A DNA stretch of 64,000 nt from Seonamhaeicola algicola (lineage in GTDB: Bacteria; Bacteroidota; Bacteroidia; Flavobacteriales; Flavobacteriaceae), in NCBI RefSeq assembly GCF_007997385.1, contig NZ_VOSC01000012.1, positions 62,001 through 126,000 on the forward strand, in the 5' to 3' direction. The notes below the pieces were generated by a model. That model was not told the origin of the DNA. It did not search any database and saw only the letters and a list, made by a program, of their open reading frames with translations. Positions 48,203 to 58,612 of the stretch are shown piece by piece. Numbering within the stretch: position 1 is the first letter of the stretch; every line of letters starts with the position of its first letter. Made by a program: the position numbers and the translations under genes.

Positions 48203-48277
48203 AACCCCCATAAAAAATAGGGGTAAATGAATAACTTTTGATGATATTTTAATTTTACCCCTATTTTTTTAGGGGTA
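48203..48277. promoter_or_regulatory. Paired CCCC/GGGG dyads, probable operator of the nitrogen cluster
   Basis: The right dyad TACCCCTA-N6-TAGGGGTA (48256-48277) is perfect. The left one (48203-48224) has ACCCCC and AGGGGT around an AT-rich core. Their centres are about 52 bases apart, near five helical turns. The facing halves are also a 16-base inverted repeat of each other (48212-48227, 48254-48269). They sit 64-138 bases upstream of the porin-amt-PII-amt genes and over 300 bases before gltB. The rest of 48140-48592 is AT-rich with no gene seen. Confidence 0.6.
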
Positions 48278-48592
48278 TTATGTTTATTTTTTAATTTTTT
48301 AATTTTTTAACAACTCATTAAATTGAATTATTGTCAGTATTTTCAAAGTTTTAATTGTGTTATTTTCAATAACTTCAACTTTTGTTATGATTAATTCACA
48401 TATCCGCATTTATCATTGAATTTTAGCAATTGAATATTTATTAAAAAAGAAGAGTAATATTAACATATAATTATTTTTAACTCTACTTCACCATTAAAAT
48501 CGAAATAATGAATTCAGCATTATTATATATTTAAAATGTATGCCTATCTTAGCTTACTTAGTCACGCTTTAAACCAATATAATTAGTTGATT

Positions 48593-51500
48593 ATGCTTAG
48601 GAAACAAGGATTGTATTCGCCGGAATTTGAACACGAAAACTGTGGTGCCGGCTTTATTTGTAATCTTAAAGGAGAAAAAACAAATCAAATCATTCATGAT
48701 GCTTTAGAAATTTTAGTAAAACTAGAGCACCGTGGTGGTGTTAGTGCCGATGGAAAAACAGGTGATGGTGCTGGTTTATTAATTGATATCCCTCATGATT
48801 ATTTTAACCGCGTTTGTAATTTTGATTTACCTGCGCCCAGAGAGTATGCCGTTGGTATGGTATTTTTACCAAAAATTAAAAACCAATACCAATTTTGTAA
48901 AAACATTTTTGAAAGAGAAATAAAAGCACAAGGGCTTTCTATTTTAGGATGGAGAACTGTACCTGTAGATTCATCGCAATTAGGAGCCATTGCTAAAGCA
49001 TCTGAGCCAGAAATTGAACAAATTTTTATTGGCAAAACTGACGCCATAAATGAGGCTACTTTTAAAGCTAAATTATACGCTGCCAGAAAAATAGCTGAGC
49101 ATGAAATTAGGTTATCTAAAATTTCACAAAGTGATTATTTTTACATTCCAAGTTTATCAACAACAACCTTAATATATAAAGGTATTATAATGCCTGAAGA
49201 TATTGGGCCTTATTATACAGATTTACAACAAAAAGACCTTGTTACTAGATTAGCACTGGTACACCAACGTTTCTCTACTAACACCATGCCTGCTTGGGAG
49301 TTAGCACAACCATTCCGCTTTATGTGTCAAAATGGTGAAATTAACACGCTAAGAGGTAACGTAAGTAGAATGCGCGTGCGCGAAGAAATCATGAAAAGTG
49401 ATGTTTTTGGCCCACAAATAGATAAACTTTTCCCAATTGTTTTACCAGGAAAATCAGATTCAGCATCAATGGACATGGTGGTAGAACTTTTAACACACAC
49501 CGATCGTTCTTTACCAGAAATCATGATGATGATGATTCCTGAAGCTTGGGAAAAACACAAAACCATGAGCCCAGAAAAAAAGGCTTTCTATGAATACAAT
49601 TGCTGTATCATGGAACCTTGGGATGGGCCTGCATCTATACCTTTTACTGATGGTGACTATATTGGTGCGCTTTTAGATAGAAATGGTTTAAGACCATCAC
49701 GCTACACCCTTACAAAAAGTGGCAAACTTATTATGTCTTCAGAAGTTGGTGTTGTTGATATTGAACCTGAAGATATTGAAAAACACGGACGCCTAGAACC
49801 AGGTAAAATGTTCTTAGTTGATATGAACGAAGGACGTATTATTGGTGACGACGAAATAAAAGACAAAATAGTTTCTGAAAGACCCTATAAAGAATGGTTA
49901 GACAAAACAAGATTACATTTAAGAGATGTACCTTACACTAACGAAACCTGCCCAATAGAAACTATTGACACTAAAACACGCCAACGCTTATTTAACTACA
50001 CCATTGAAGACATACAAGATGTTATTACACCAATGGCACAAAAAGGCAAAGAAGCTCTTGGCTCAATGGGTATTGACACGCCTTTAGCTGTGTTATCAGA
50101 CAGACCTCAACTAATATCAAACTACTTTAAACAATTATTTGCACAAGTAACAAACCCTCCTTTAGATGGTATTCGTGAAGAAATTGTAACTGATATTAGC
50201 TTAAACCTTGGTAAAGACCGTAATATATTTAGCATTACCGAAAGACAATGCCGTAAATTACGCATTCAAAATCCAGTTATTTCTAACGCCGATTTAGAAA
50301 AAATTAGAACCATTGACATTGAAAGCTTTAAAGCTGAAACCATCCACATACTTTACCCTAAAGAACAAGGGTTAAACGGATTAGAAAACGCTTTAGAAGA
50401 TATTATAAAACAAGTTGAAAAAGCACTTGATAGAAAAACAAATATTATCATTCTATCAGACAGAGGCGTAAATAAAGATTTTGCACCAATTCCTGCATTA
50501 TTAGCCTGTTCATATGTAAACCACCAATTAAACCGTTTACGTAAGCGTTCATATTTTGACATCATAATCGAATCTGCTGAACCTCGTGAACCACACCACT
50601 TTGCCACATTATTTGGCTATGGCGCATCTGCAATTAACCCATACATGGTTAATGAAATTATTAGAATGCAGGTAAAAGAAGGCTTTATTACAGACTATAA
50701 TGAAGATGAAGCCGTAGAAAACTTTAACAAAGCCATTGGTAAAGGATTATTAAAAATTATGAATAAAATTGGAATCTCTACACTACACTCATACAGAGGT
50801 TCTCAAATTTTTGAAATTGTTGGTTTCAACTCAGCATTTGTTGAAAAATATTTCCCATATACAGCCTCAAGAATTGAAGGTATTGGCTTATATGAAATTG
50901 AAAAAGAAATTAGCGAACGCTATAAATACGCCTATCCAGACACACAAATTAAAAACCGCCTAGGTTTAAATATTGGAGGCGATTACCGTTGGAGACGTAA
51001 TGGCGAGCGCCACATGTTTAACCCAACAACAGTAGCCAAACTACAACAAGCTGTTAGGTTAAGTGATCAAAAAAGTTATGATATTTACTCAAAAACCATC
51101 AACGAACAAGCCGAAAGGTTAATGACCATTCGCGGGTTATTTGAGTTTGATAAATTAGACCCAATTCCTATTGAAGAAGTAGAACCTTGGACAGAAATTG
51201 TTAAGCGTTTTAAAACAGGCGCTATGTCTTATGGGTCTATTTCCAGAGAAGCTCATGAAAACCTAGCCATTGCCATGAACCGTATTGGCGGTAAATCAAA
51301 CTCTGGTGAAGGAGGAGAAGACAGACGTCGTTTCCAAAAAGATGTTAACGGCGATAGCCGTAACTCTGCCATCAAGCAAGTTGCTTCTGGGCGCTTTGGG
51401 GTAACTTCACATTACTTATCAAACGCACAAGAAATTCAAATTAAAATGGCACAAGGTGCTAAACCTGGTGAAGGTGGGCAACTTCCGGGTGAAAAAGTTT

Positions 51501-53107
51501 TACCATGGATTGCTGATGCCAGAAACTCTACGCCATTTGTTGGTTTAATTTCACCACCGCCACATCACGATATTTATTCAATTGAAGATTTAGCGCAATT
51601 AATTTACGACCTTAAAAATGCTAATCGCGATGCTAGAATTAACGTTAAATTAGTATCTGAAGTTGGTGTTGGTACCATTGCTGCTGGTGTAGCAAAAGCC
51701 AAAGCCGATGTTGTACTTATTTCAGGGTTTGATGGTGGTACAGGAGCCTCTCCTTTAACATCATTAAAACACGCTGGTTTACCTTGGGAACTTGGTTTAT
51801 CTGAAGCACAACAAACACTTGTACTAAACAATTTAAGAAGTAGAATTGTTGTTGAATGTGACGGCCAATTAAAAACAGGACGCGATGTTGCCATTGCAGC
51901 ATTATTAGGAGCTGAAGAGTTTGGTTTTGCAACTGCTCCTTTAGTTGCCTCAGGTTGTATTATGATGCGTAAATGTCATTTAAATACATGTCCGGTAGGT
52001 GTTGCCACACAAGACAAAGAACTACGTAAAAACTTTAAAGGCACACCAGAACACGTTATTAATTTCTTCTACTATGTTGCTGAAGAATTAAGAGGTATTA
52101 TGGCACAATTAGGGTTCAGAACAATTTCTGAAATGGTTGGGCAAACCCAAAAAATTAACGCTAACAAAGCAATAAAACACTATAAAGCTAAAGGCTTAGA
52201 TTTATCTAGCATATTACACAGACCTGCTGAGTATAACAATCTTACAATTAGAAATACCGAAAAACAAGACCATGATTTAAACGAGGTTTTAGATTTCACT
52301 ATTCTTAAAGATTCTCACAGAGCTTTGTACCGTAAAGAAAAAACAAATTTATCATACAAAATAAGCAACATTAACAGAACTGTTGGTGCTATTGTAAGTA
52401 ACGAAATTTCTAAAATTTATGGCCATTTAGGCTTACCTGAAGACACGTTAAATATAAACTTTACCGGTTCTGCAGGACAAAGTTTTGGTGCTTTTGGTGC
52501 GCATGGTTTAACATTTAAATTAGAAGGAAACACAAATGATTACCTTGGTAAAGGCTTATCGGGTGCTAAACTAATTGTTAAAAAACCAACTAAAGCTAAT
52601 TTTGTTGCCGAAGAAAATATTATTGTTGGTAATGTGTGTTTATTTGGCGCCGTACAAGGTGAAGCCTACATTAACGGTATTGCTGGTGAGCGTTTTGCTG
52701 TACGTAACTCTGGAGCAACTGCAGTTGTTGAAGGTGTTGGAGACCACTGTTGTGAATACATGACAGGCGGTAAAATAGTAGTACTTGGCAAAACAGGTAG
52801 AAACTTTGCCGCAGGTATGAGTGGTGGTTATGCTTTTGTTTTAAATGAAGCCAATCAATTTACAAATGGTTTATGTAATGAAGAAACTATTGATTTTGAT
52901 CCAATTACTGAAGCTGATGAAGCAGAATTGAAACAACTTATTACAAACCACGTAGCATACACAAACAGTAATAAAGGTAAAGACATTTTAGCAAACTGGA
53001 ATGATTACTTAGCTAAGTTTGTAAAAGTAATGCCAAAAGAATATAAAGTAGCTTTAGAAAGAATAGCTAACGAAGAACCAATGGTTGAAGAATTAACAAT
53101 TGCATAG
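48593..53107 (+). CDS. gltB: Glutamate synthase, large (alpha) subunit
   Basis: Converts glutamine and 2-oxoglutarate to two glutamates with GltD. The product is 1504 residues if it starts at the ATG at 48593; an in-frame TTG two codons earlier is less likely. Order: short propeptide, glutaminase domain with the nucleophile Cys17 in ENCGAGF, central domain, FMN-binding synthase domain ([46 protein letters not shown]), the [3Fe-4S] site in [19 protein letters not shown], and a C-terminal beta-helix of GxxGxxG repeats. gltD starts two bases after the stop. Confidence 0.97.
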   Translation: MLRKQGLYSPEFEHENCGAGFICNLKGEKTNQIIHDALEILVKLEHRGGVSADGKTGDGAGLLIDIPHDYFNRVCNFDLPAPREYAVGMVFLPKIKNQYQFCKNIFEREIKAQGLSILGWRTVPVDSSQLGAIAKASEPEIEQIFIGKTDAINEATFKAKLYAARKIAEHEIRLSKISQSDYFYIPSLSTTTLIYKGIIMPEDIGPYYTDLQQKDLVTRLALVHQRFSTNTMPAWELAQPFRFMCQNGEINTLRGNVSRMRVREEIMKSDVFGPQIDKLFPIVLPGKSDSASMDMVVELLTHTDRSLPEIMMMMIPEAWEKHKTMSPEKKAFYEYNCCIMEPWDGPASIPFTDGDYIGALLDRNGLRPSRYTLTKSGKLIMSSEVGVVDIEPEDIEKHGRLEPGKMFLVDMNEGRIIGDDEIKDKIVSERPYKEWLDKTRLHLRDVPYTNETCPIETIDTKTRQRLFNYTIEDIQDVITPMAQKGKEALGSMGIDTPLAVLSDRPQLISNYFKQLFAQVTNPPLDGIREEIVTDISLNLGKDRNIFSITERQCRKLRIQNPVISNADLEKIRTIDIESFKAETIHILYPKEQGLNGLENALEDIIKQVEKALDRKTNIIILSDRGVNKDFAPIPALLACSYVNHQLNRLRKRSYFDIIIESAEPREPHHFATLFGYGASAINPYMVNEIIRMQVKEGFITDYNEDEAVENFNKAIGKGLLKIMNKIGISTLHSYRGSQIFEIVGFNSAFVEKYFPYTASRIEGIGLYEIEKEISERYKYAYPDTQIKNRLGLNIGGDYRWRRNGERHMFNPTTVAKLQQAVRLSDQKSYDIYSKTINEQAERLMTIRGLFEFDKLDPIPIEEVEPWTEIVKRFKTGAMSYGSISREAHENLAIAMNRIGGKSNSGEGGEDRRRFQKDVNGDSRNSAIKQVASGRFGVTSHYLSNAQEIQIKMAQGAKPGEGGQLPGEKVLPWIADARNSTPFVGLISPPPHHDIYSIEDLAQLIYDLKNANRDARINVKLVSEVGVGTIAAGVAKAKADVVLISGFDGGTGASPLTSLKHAGLPWELGLSEAQQTLVLNNLRSRIVVECDGQLKTGRDVAIAALLGAEEFGFATAPLVASGCIMMRKCHLNTCPVGVATQDKELRKNFKGTPEHVINFFYYVAEELRGIMAQLGFRTISEMVGQTQKINANKAIKHYKAKGLDLSSILHRPAEYNNLTIRNTEKQDHDLNEVLDFTILKDSHRALYRKEKTNLSYKISNINRTVGAIVSNEISKIYGHLGLPEDTLNINFTGSAGQSFGAFGAHGLTFKLEGNTNDYLGKGLSGAKLIVKKPTKANFVAEENIIVGNVCLFGAVQGEAYINGIAGERFAVRNSGATAVVEGVGDHCCEYMTGGKIVVLGKTGRNFAAGMSGGYAFVLNEANQFTNGLCNEETIDFDPITEADEAELKQLITNHVAYTNSNKGKDILANWNDYLAKFVKVMPKEYKVALERIANEEPMVEELTIA

Positions 53108-53109
53108 TC

Positions 53110-54573
53110 ATGGGAAAAGCAACAGGATTTAAAGAATTTGAAAGACAAGACGAAGCTTACAAGCCAGTAGATGAGCGTGTAAAACATTACAAAGAATTTA
53201 CTGTTCCGTTATCTGAGGAAGAAATTACAAAACAAGGGTCGCGTTGTATGGACTGCGGTATTCCGTTTTGCCATAGTGGTTGTCCGCTAGGAAATTTAAT
53301 TCCAGATTTTAACCACATGGTTCATCAAGGTGAATGGCAAAAAGCTTCATGGATATTACACTCTACAAACAACTTCCCAGAGTTTACAGGTAGACTATGC
53401 CCTGCACCATGTGAAAAAGCATGTGTATTAGGTATTATTGAAGATCCAATTTCAATAGAAAATATTGAAAAAAATATAGTTGAACGTGCTTTTAAAGAAG
53501 GCTGGATAAAACCACAACCTCCAAAGGTACGTACTGGCAAAACTGTAGCTGTTGTAGGCTCAGGACCTGCTGGTTTAGCTACAGCGCAACAATTAAACAG
53601 AGCTGGCCATACAGTAACTGTTTTTGAACGCGATGATGAAATAGGTGGTTTATTACGCTATGGTATTCCTAACTTTAAAATGGAAAAGGAAATTATAGAC
53701 CGTCGTTTGGCAATTTTAAAAGCTGAGGGCATAACGTTTAAAACCAACGTAAATGTTGGCGTAAATTATGATGTTAAAGAGCTAAAAGCCTTTGATGCCG
53801 TGGTACTTTGTGGTGGTGCTACTGAAAGACGTAGCTTACCAACACCTGGTATTGATGCTGATGGTGTTGTACAAGCTATGGACTTTTTAACACAACAAAC
53901 CAAAGTTGTTTTTGGTAAAGAAGTTAAAAACCAAATACTTGCCACTGGCAAAGATGTTATTGTAATTGGAGGTGGTGATACAGGTTCAGATTGTATTGGA
54001 ACATCAAACCGCCAAGGCGCAAAATCGGTTACTAACTTTGAAATTATGCCAAAACCTCCAGGACACCGTTCGCCATCAACTCCTTGGCCTTATTGGCCAT
54101 TACAGTTAAAAACATCATCTTCTCATCAAGAAGGTGTTGAACGCAACTGGTTAATTAACACTAAAGAATTTGTTAAAGATGAAAACGGAAAATTAACCGC
54201 TTTAAAAACAGTTAATGTTGAGTGGGAAATGATTCCTGGTGAAAGACCAAAATTGGTTGAAATTGAAGGAACCGAAAAAACATGGCCGTGTGATTTAGCT
54301 TTATTAGCGCTAGGTTTTACAGGCCCTGAAAGTACTTTAGCTGATAAATTAGGCATTGAAAAAGATGCGCGCTCTAACTACAAAGCAGAATACGGTAAAT
54401 ACCAAACAAATGTGCCAAATATTTTTACCGCTGGCGATATGCGCCGTGGGCAATCTTTAATTGTTTGGGCAATTTCTGAAGGTAGAGAAGCTGCAAGACA
54501 AGTTGATATATTTTTAATGGGTAAATCTGATCTTCCAACTAAAAATGCTGAAGGCGATTTAGTAGCTCTTTAA
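53110..54573 (+). CDS. gltD: Glutamate synthase, small (beta) subunit
   Basis: A 487-residue NADPH-dependent subunit that feeds electrons to GltB. The N-terminal domain holds cysteines for the Fe-S clusters (CMDCGIPFCHSGCPLG and CPAPCEKACVLG). Two dinucleotide folds follow: VAVVGSGPAGLATAQQ for FAD and DVIVIGGGDTGSDCIGT for NADPH. Near the end is ALGFTGPE and the AGDMRRGQSLIVWAI flavin motif. The gene is complete. Its last 144 bases and the next 11 are copied again at 58613, and an insertion begins just after its stop, so its original terminator now lies 4.2 kb away. Confidence 0.97.
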   Translation: MGKATGFKEFERQDEAYKPVDERVKHYKEFTVPLSEEEITKQGSRCMDCGIPFCHSGCPLGNLIPDFNHMVHQGEWQKASWILHSTNNFPEFTGRLCPAPCEKACVLGIIEDPISIENIEKNIVERAFKEGWIKPQPPKVRTGKTVAVVGSGPAGLATAQQLNRAGHTVTVFERDDEIGGLLRYGIPNFKMEKEIIDRRLAILKAEGITFKTNVNVGVNYDVKELKAFDAVVLCGGATERRSLPTPGIDADGVVQAMDFLTQQTKVVFGKEVKNQILATGKDVIVIGGGDTGSDCIGTSNRQGAKSVTNFEIMPKPPGHRSPSTPWPYWPLQLKTSSSHQEGVERNWLINTKEFVKDENGKLTALKTVNVEWEMIPGERPKLVEIEGTEKTWPCDLALLALGFTGPESTLADKLGIEKDARSNYKAEYGKYQTNVPNIFTAGDMRRGQSLIVWAISEGREAARQVDIFLMGKSDLPTKNAEGDLVAL

Positions 54574-54584
54574 AAACTAAACAC
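54430..54584 (+). repeat. Left copy of a ~155-bp duplication covering the gltD 3' end
   Basis: Bases 54430-54584 recur at 58613-58768 with two substitutions and one extra A. The left copy is part of the intact gltD. Sequence identity stops at AAACAC (54584), where TGATTCGTCC begins, while the right copy goes on to the terminator at 58780. So the right copy keeps the ancestral downstream flank and the left copy is the one joined to the inserted DNA. Confidence 0.93.
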
Positions 54585-54646
54585 TGATTCGTCCTAAAAT
54601 AAGATTAAATAAACGCTAGTATCTCACTAAGTGTGTAAAGTTTAAA

Positions 54647-54679
54647 ATATCGAGGGTTGCAACCCTCGATATTTTTTTG
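54647..54679. terminator. Perfect 26-bp palindrome with T run at the IS left end
   Basis: ATATCGAGGGTTG is followed at once by its exact reverse complement, then seven T. It lies inside the IS between its left end and the transposase start, so it could block outside transcription from entering the transposase gene. Its left arm doubles as the inner part of the terminal inverted repeat. Confidence 0.8.
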
Positions 54680-54702
54680 ATTAATTTTAAATTTTACACA
54701 CA

Positions 54703-55899
54703 ATGAAGAAAGAAGATTTATTAAACGATGAATTTTTAAAACAATTCAAAACAGGAGATGAACTTACCTCATTTCTAAAATCCATTCAAAAACTAGGTAT
54801 AGAAAAGATGCTCGAAGGCGAACTTGATGCTCACTTGGATTATGAGAAACATCAACCCTCGGACAGTACCAATTCACGCAATGGCTATATTTCAAAGAAA
54901 GTAAAAGCCTCTTTAGGAGAAACCAATATAATAGTTCCCAGAGATAGAGAAGCTTCCTTTAATCCCATGTTAGTTCCTAAACGTACTAATATGGTTGATG
55001 GTATTGAGAATGTTATCATCAGCCTCTATGCCAAGGGTATGAGCAATTCAGATATAGAAGAACAAATCCGTGAAGTATACGATTTTAATGTTTCTACATC
55101 CACTATATCCCGTATCACAGATAAAGTCACTAATGATATTGTTGCATGGCAAAACAGACCATTAGAACCTGTGTATTTAATTACTTGGATGGATGGCATT
55201 GTCTTCAAGGTTAGAGAGAACTCTAAGGTCATCAATAAAACTATGTATATTGCTGTTGGTCTGCGTAGAGATGGTAAAAAAGAGGTCTTAGGGTTATGGT
55301 TAGGCAAGAATGAATCTGCTGCTTTTTGGATGAGTGTCCTTACCGATATTAAGGCTAGAGGTGTACAAGACTTACTTATTACTGCTACAGATAATCTTAA
55401 TGGTTTTACACAGACCATCAAAAACGTATTCCCTGAATCTACTACGCAAATCTGTGTTGTGTATCAGATTAGAAATGCTAGTAAATATGTAGTATGGAAG
55501 GATAAAAAGGCTTTTTCTAGAGATATGAAAGCGATTTATAATGCGCCCACCAAACAAGCAGCCAAAGCAGCTTTAAATGATTTTGCAAAAACATGGGAAT
55601 CTAAATATTCTTATGCTATTAAAAGTTGGAGAGATAACTGGGAGGAACTTACTGTTTTTTATGAGTTCCCTGTGGAAATTAGAAAAATTATTTATACTAC
55701 AAATCTTATTGAAAATCTTAATGGAAAAATTAGAAAATACACTAAAAACAAGCTCTCGTTCCCAACGGATGAAGCGGTTATGAAGTCTACTTTTTTAGCC
55801 CTAAGAGAAGCTACTAAAAAGTGGTCTATGCCAATTCAAAACTGGGGGATAATTTTGAATCAGTTTTTAACTATATTTGAAAAAAGGGTTCAACTCTAA
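54703..55899 (+). CDS. IS256-family transposase
   Basis: A 398-residue DDE transposase of the Mutator/IS256 group, which moves DNA by a copy-out, paste-in route. The N-terminal domain includes [13 protein letters not shown] and [11 protein letters not shown]. The catalytic core shows the first Asp in [11 protein letters not shown], the second in [11 protein letters not shown], and the Glu in [14 protein letters not shown]. The family's CxVHxxRN signature reads CVVYQIRNA, a His-to-Tyr change that might affect activity. Otherwise it is full length without stops or frameshifts. Confidence 0.93.
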   Translation: MKKEDLLNDEFLKQFKTGDELTSFLKSIQKLGIEKMLEGELDAHLDYEKHQPSDSTNSRNGYISKKVKASLGETNIIVPRDREASFNPMLVPKRTNMVDGIENVIISLYAKGMSNSDIEEQIREVYDFNVSTSTISRITDKVTNDIVAWQNRPLEPVYLITWMDGIVFKVRENSKVINKTMYIAVGLRRDGKKEVLGLWLGKNESAAFWMSVLTDIKARGVQDLLITATDNLNGFTQTIKNVFPESTTQICVVYQIRNASKYVVWKDKKAFSRDMKAIYNAPTKQAAKAALNDFAKTWESKYSYAIKSWRDNWEELTVFYEFPVEIRKIIYTTNLIENLNGKIRKYTKNKLSFPTDEAVMKSTFLALREATKKWSMPIQNWGIILNQFLTIFEKRVQL

Positions 55900-55983
55900 A
55901 AAAGTTAAACCCTCGATAAATTTTATTTACACACTTTTAGGGATAGTGTCTTTTATGATGTGTTTTTTAATAAAAGTGATTGC

Positions 55984-57897
55984 TTACTCTATTACCAACT
56001 TCTTCATAACAAGGTTTTCTTCATTCATTTTTACTTCAACTATATATAAGCCTTTACTAAAATTACTTGTGTTTATTGTAAAAACACTATCGTTAATTTT
56101 ATTCTTGTAAATTACTTTACCTTGCATATCTAGAATTCTCACGTTTGCTAAACCAACAGTGATGTCTTCTAATAAAATATTTACAAAATCTTCAGCAGGG
56201 TTTGGATAAACCCCTACTTTAAAGGATAACTCATCATTTTTTGATTTTACCCCAACCCGTTTAGATGCATTACAATTCTGTACTATATTCCAGCCACTAG
56301 CAGTTCTCTCGTATAATGTACCACCGTTTAATACGCGATCTCCAGGTGAATAACTATTGGCATTACCATTATAAGTTGGTGCATTAGAACAATTAATACA
56401 ATTATCAATAACATTCCAGCCACTACTTGTACGTTCATACAATACTCCTCCGTTAATAACACGTTCTCCAGAGGAGTAGCTATTTGCATTACCGTTGTAT
56501 GCAGGTGCATTGTTGCAAGTCACCTCTCCTATGTTTCCTCCACTGTTAACATTACAATCTTCAATTTGGTTCCAACCATTTACTGTACGCTCATACAGTA
56601 TGCCACCATTAATAACACGATCTCCTGGTGAGTAACTATTTGCATTATCATTATAATCTGGTGCTGTATCGCAAGTAGCAGCACTACTACCACCGGTAGT
56701 TGACCCACTTGGTTTTAAAACTCTAATCCAATCTACTAGCATAAGATTGTCATTAAAATTTTGCATTTCTGAATTATTAGGGGAACGGTTTGCAGCTGCT
56801 TGCCAACTTTGATCCTCAACATTAATAATGATATCCATTTCGCGTGAAAACTTACGGCCATTATTCAAATAATTAAATGGATCTAATACACTAATATTAG
56901 ATTGACTTTTAGCTACGTCTAAATTATTCTGATTAAAACTGTTAGAAGTAGAACTCACAACCATTTTTTGAAACCCATTTTGAATACCTGATGTTTCTCG
57001 TACTAATTGACCATTTTGGTCTGTACTTGTTACACCTGCGGGGTAAGTGTATTCCCATGTTCCATTTTGAACTCTAGATGCAATAGCATCATTATCTAGT
57101 ACACGTATAAGCTCTCCATCTAAATAATACTCTATTATTGTTGGCGATTTCCAATAAACACCAATCCTAACTACTCTTCCGCCCCATTTGTTTACTCCGC
57201 TTTGCCTATACCAGCTATTCCAATCACTTGGTTGGTAATCTCTAAAATTTGGAGGTCTGACAAAGACATGATGACTTAAATGAACTCTTTCCGCAAAAAA
57301 ATTATTTCTTCCATCAGACATTCCTCCTCCATAGCATTCTATGATATCTATTTCCTCTTTGTCATCTGGACTTAGCAGCCAGATATCTGTAGCTAAAGAA
57401 GAATTCATTACTCGTAAACTTGCTTCAACAAAAACAGGGTATATAACTCTTTCTTTTGAAGTTATACAACCCGCTAAGGTTTCTGGTCTAGTAACACTTA
57501 CAATACCGTTTCCATCTCCAAAATCGAAATCAAATGTTTTTGTGTATGGAGTATTGGTGTTATTATTAAAAAACCTTCTTGATGCCCATAAGTTTAAATT
57601 CCCTCCAGATACAGATACATGGTTTCTTACCCATTTAGTTGCACCAGGACCCTCCCATGGGTTATGAAAAAAGTTATTCCATTTAGTTAGTCCTACAGGA
57701 CCAAAATCTGCATTATTATTGGTTGGATTAAAAGTATACTCAAAGTCATCTGATGCACTTTCGTTGAGTTGCCAATTACTAGCATTACCAAGTCTTGAAG
57801 GTAAAGGGGTGTTGCCAAAATTTAATTGGGCATAAGTTGCAAGTGAAAAGCCCATTAAAAAGAGCCACAAAATGTGTTTTAGTTTAATAATTTTCAT
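55984..57897 (-). CDS. GH16 beta-agarase with three tandem binding-like modules and T9SS domain
   Basis: A 637-residue secreted enzyme that cuts agarose. A signal peptide (cut near TYAQ) is followed by the GH16 domain at about 30-400. The catalytic triad sits in EIDIIE: Glu182, Asp184, Glu187. Marks of beta-agarases are WLLSPDDKEEIDIIECYGG, AERVHLSHHVF and IGVYWKSPTIIEYYLDGEL. Three ~39-residue repeats follow (409-447, 461-499, 503-541; core Y-N-x(5)-Y-S-x-G-[DE]-R-V-x-N-G-G), like CBM5/12 modules, then a T9SS sorting domain (VGVYPNPAEDF to the end). It lies 50 bases from the IS256 element within the insertion at gltD, so lateral gain is likely. Confidence 0.93.
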   Translation of the reverse strand: MKIIKLKHILWLFLMGFSLATYAQLNFGNTPLPSRLGNASNWQLNESASDDFEYTFNPTNNNADFGPVGLTKWNNFFHNPWEGPGATKWVRNHVSVSGGNLNLWASRRFFNNNTNTPYTKTFDFDFGDGNGIVSVTRPETLAGCITSKERVIYPVFVEASLRVMNSSLATDIWLLSPDDKEEIDIIECYGGGMSDGRNNFFAERVHLSHHVFVRPPNFRDYQPSDWNSWYRQSGVNKWGGRVVRIGVYWKSPTIIEYYLDGELIRVLDNDAIASRVQNGTWEYTYPAGVTSTDQNGQLVRETSGIQNGFQKMVVSSTSNSFNQNNLDVAKSQSNISVLDPFNYLNNGRKFSREMDIIINVEDQSWQAAANRSPNNSEMQNFNDNLMLVDWIRVLKPSGSTTGGSSAATCDTAPDYNDNANSYSPGDRVINGGILYERTVNGWNQIEDCNVNSGGNIGEVTCNNAPAYNGNANSYSSGERVINGGVLYERTSSGWNVIDNCINCSNAPTYNGNANSYSPGDRVLNGGTLYERTASGWNIVQNCNASKRVGVKSKNDELSFKVGVYPNPAEDFVNILLEDITVGLANVRILDMQGKVIYKNKINDSVFTINTSNFSKGLYIVEVKMNEENLVMKKLVIE

Positions 57898-58324
57898 AGT
57901 TTTAGTTTTTAGTTGTTTTTTGTTTTTGAATTTAACAGAATCATAAATTTGATAAGCAAAAACTAATGATTTGATAAAAACAAAAGCGCATAAATATCAA
58001 TAATAACATCTGTTATATTGTTATTAACAAGTCAACTAAAACTTTACAAACTTTATTTTAAACTCAAAAAAATTAAATAAAAACTTTACATGTAAAATCT
58101 AAATTACTGATTATTAGTAAATTAAAATTACAGTGTTTTGAAATTTATTTTTTGAATTTATGTGTGCAGTTCAACCGATTTTAAGGACACTACTAAGTTA
58201 GCTTTATATTGATTAGAAGAATATTTTGAATTTACTTAGAAGAGGTTTCTTAACATTAATAATAGATAAGAGATAATTTGAAATACAAAATTAAAAAAAC
58301 ATAAACTACTTATGATTCGCTTTT
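57898..58324. other. AT-rich gap upstream of the agarase, possible insertion-sequence remnant
   Basis: No gene seen. It must hold the agarase promoter (minus strand). The stretch at 58164-58200 is less AT-rich and contains GATTTTAAGGAC, an approximate inverted match to GTCCTAAAATAA at 54591-54602 just after the left gltD copy. This could be the far end of an older mobile element, but the match is short. Confidence 0.35.
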
Positions 58325-58612
58325 TTACACACTCATCATCATAAACGCTTCAGGTTTAGTCACCATGTTTTTGCTTCCACAAATAAAAGGAACAAGTTGG
58401 TGTAATTCTCTTGGATCAATATCCATAATTCTAGTAAATCCATCACTAGCCTTACCGTTTGCTTGTTCCTCTAAAAATGCCATGAGGTTACATTCATATA
58501 ATAAGCGTAGTTTACCGTTAGGGTTTTTAGAACTTTGTAGATAAAGGTAAATACCGCTCTTAATCATGTTTATATGAAAATCAGAAACCAACATTCCTAA
58601 CATCTTTACCAT
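58325..58612 (-). pseudogene. fbp: C-terminal fragment of class 1 fructose-1,6-bisphosphatase
   Basis: About 95 codons matching only the last third of FBPase: [57 protein letters not shown] and [16 protein letters not shown]. The substrate- and metal-binding N-terminal two-thirds are missing. Several normally fixed residues are changed (DFHRN to DFHIN, CNPMAF to CNLMAF, HQR to HQL), as expected for decay without selection. Homology stops exactly where the right gltD copy begins (58613), so it is a rearrangement junction. A full fbp gene probably exists elsewhere in the genome. Confidence 0.85.

Larger units (their letters stand above)
54631..55934 (+). mobile_element. IS256-family insertion sequence
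   Basis: A complete-looking element of about 1.3 kb. The left end GTGTGTAAAGTTTAAAA and, 17 bases in, TATCGAGGGTT are matched in inverted orientation at the right end by TTTACACAC (55926-55934) and AACCCTCGATA (55908-55918), giving an imperfect ~28-base terminal inverted repeat. One intact transposase gene fills the middle. No convincing 8-9 bp target duplication is visible beside the ends, so flanking DNA may have been rearranged after insertion. Exact ends may lie a few bases further out (CTAA on both sides). Confidence 0.85.

Noticed and set aside
56275-56673. Tandem DNA repeats as a possible CRISPR array
   Set aside because: They are in-frame protein modules of ~39 residues with diverged DNA, without uniform repeats and spacers.
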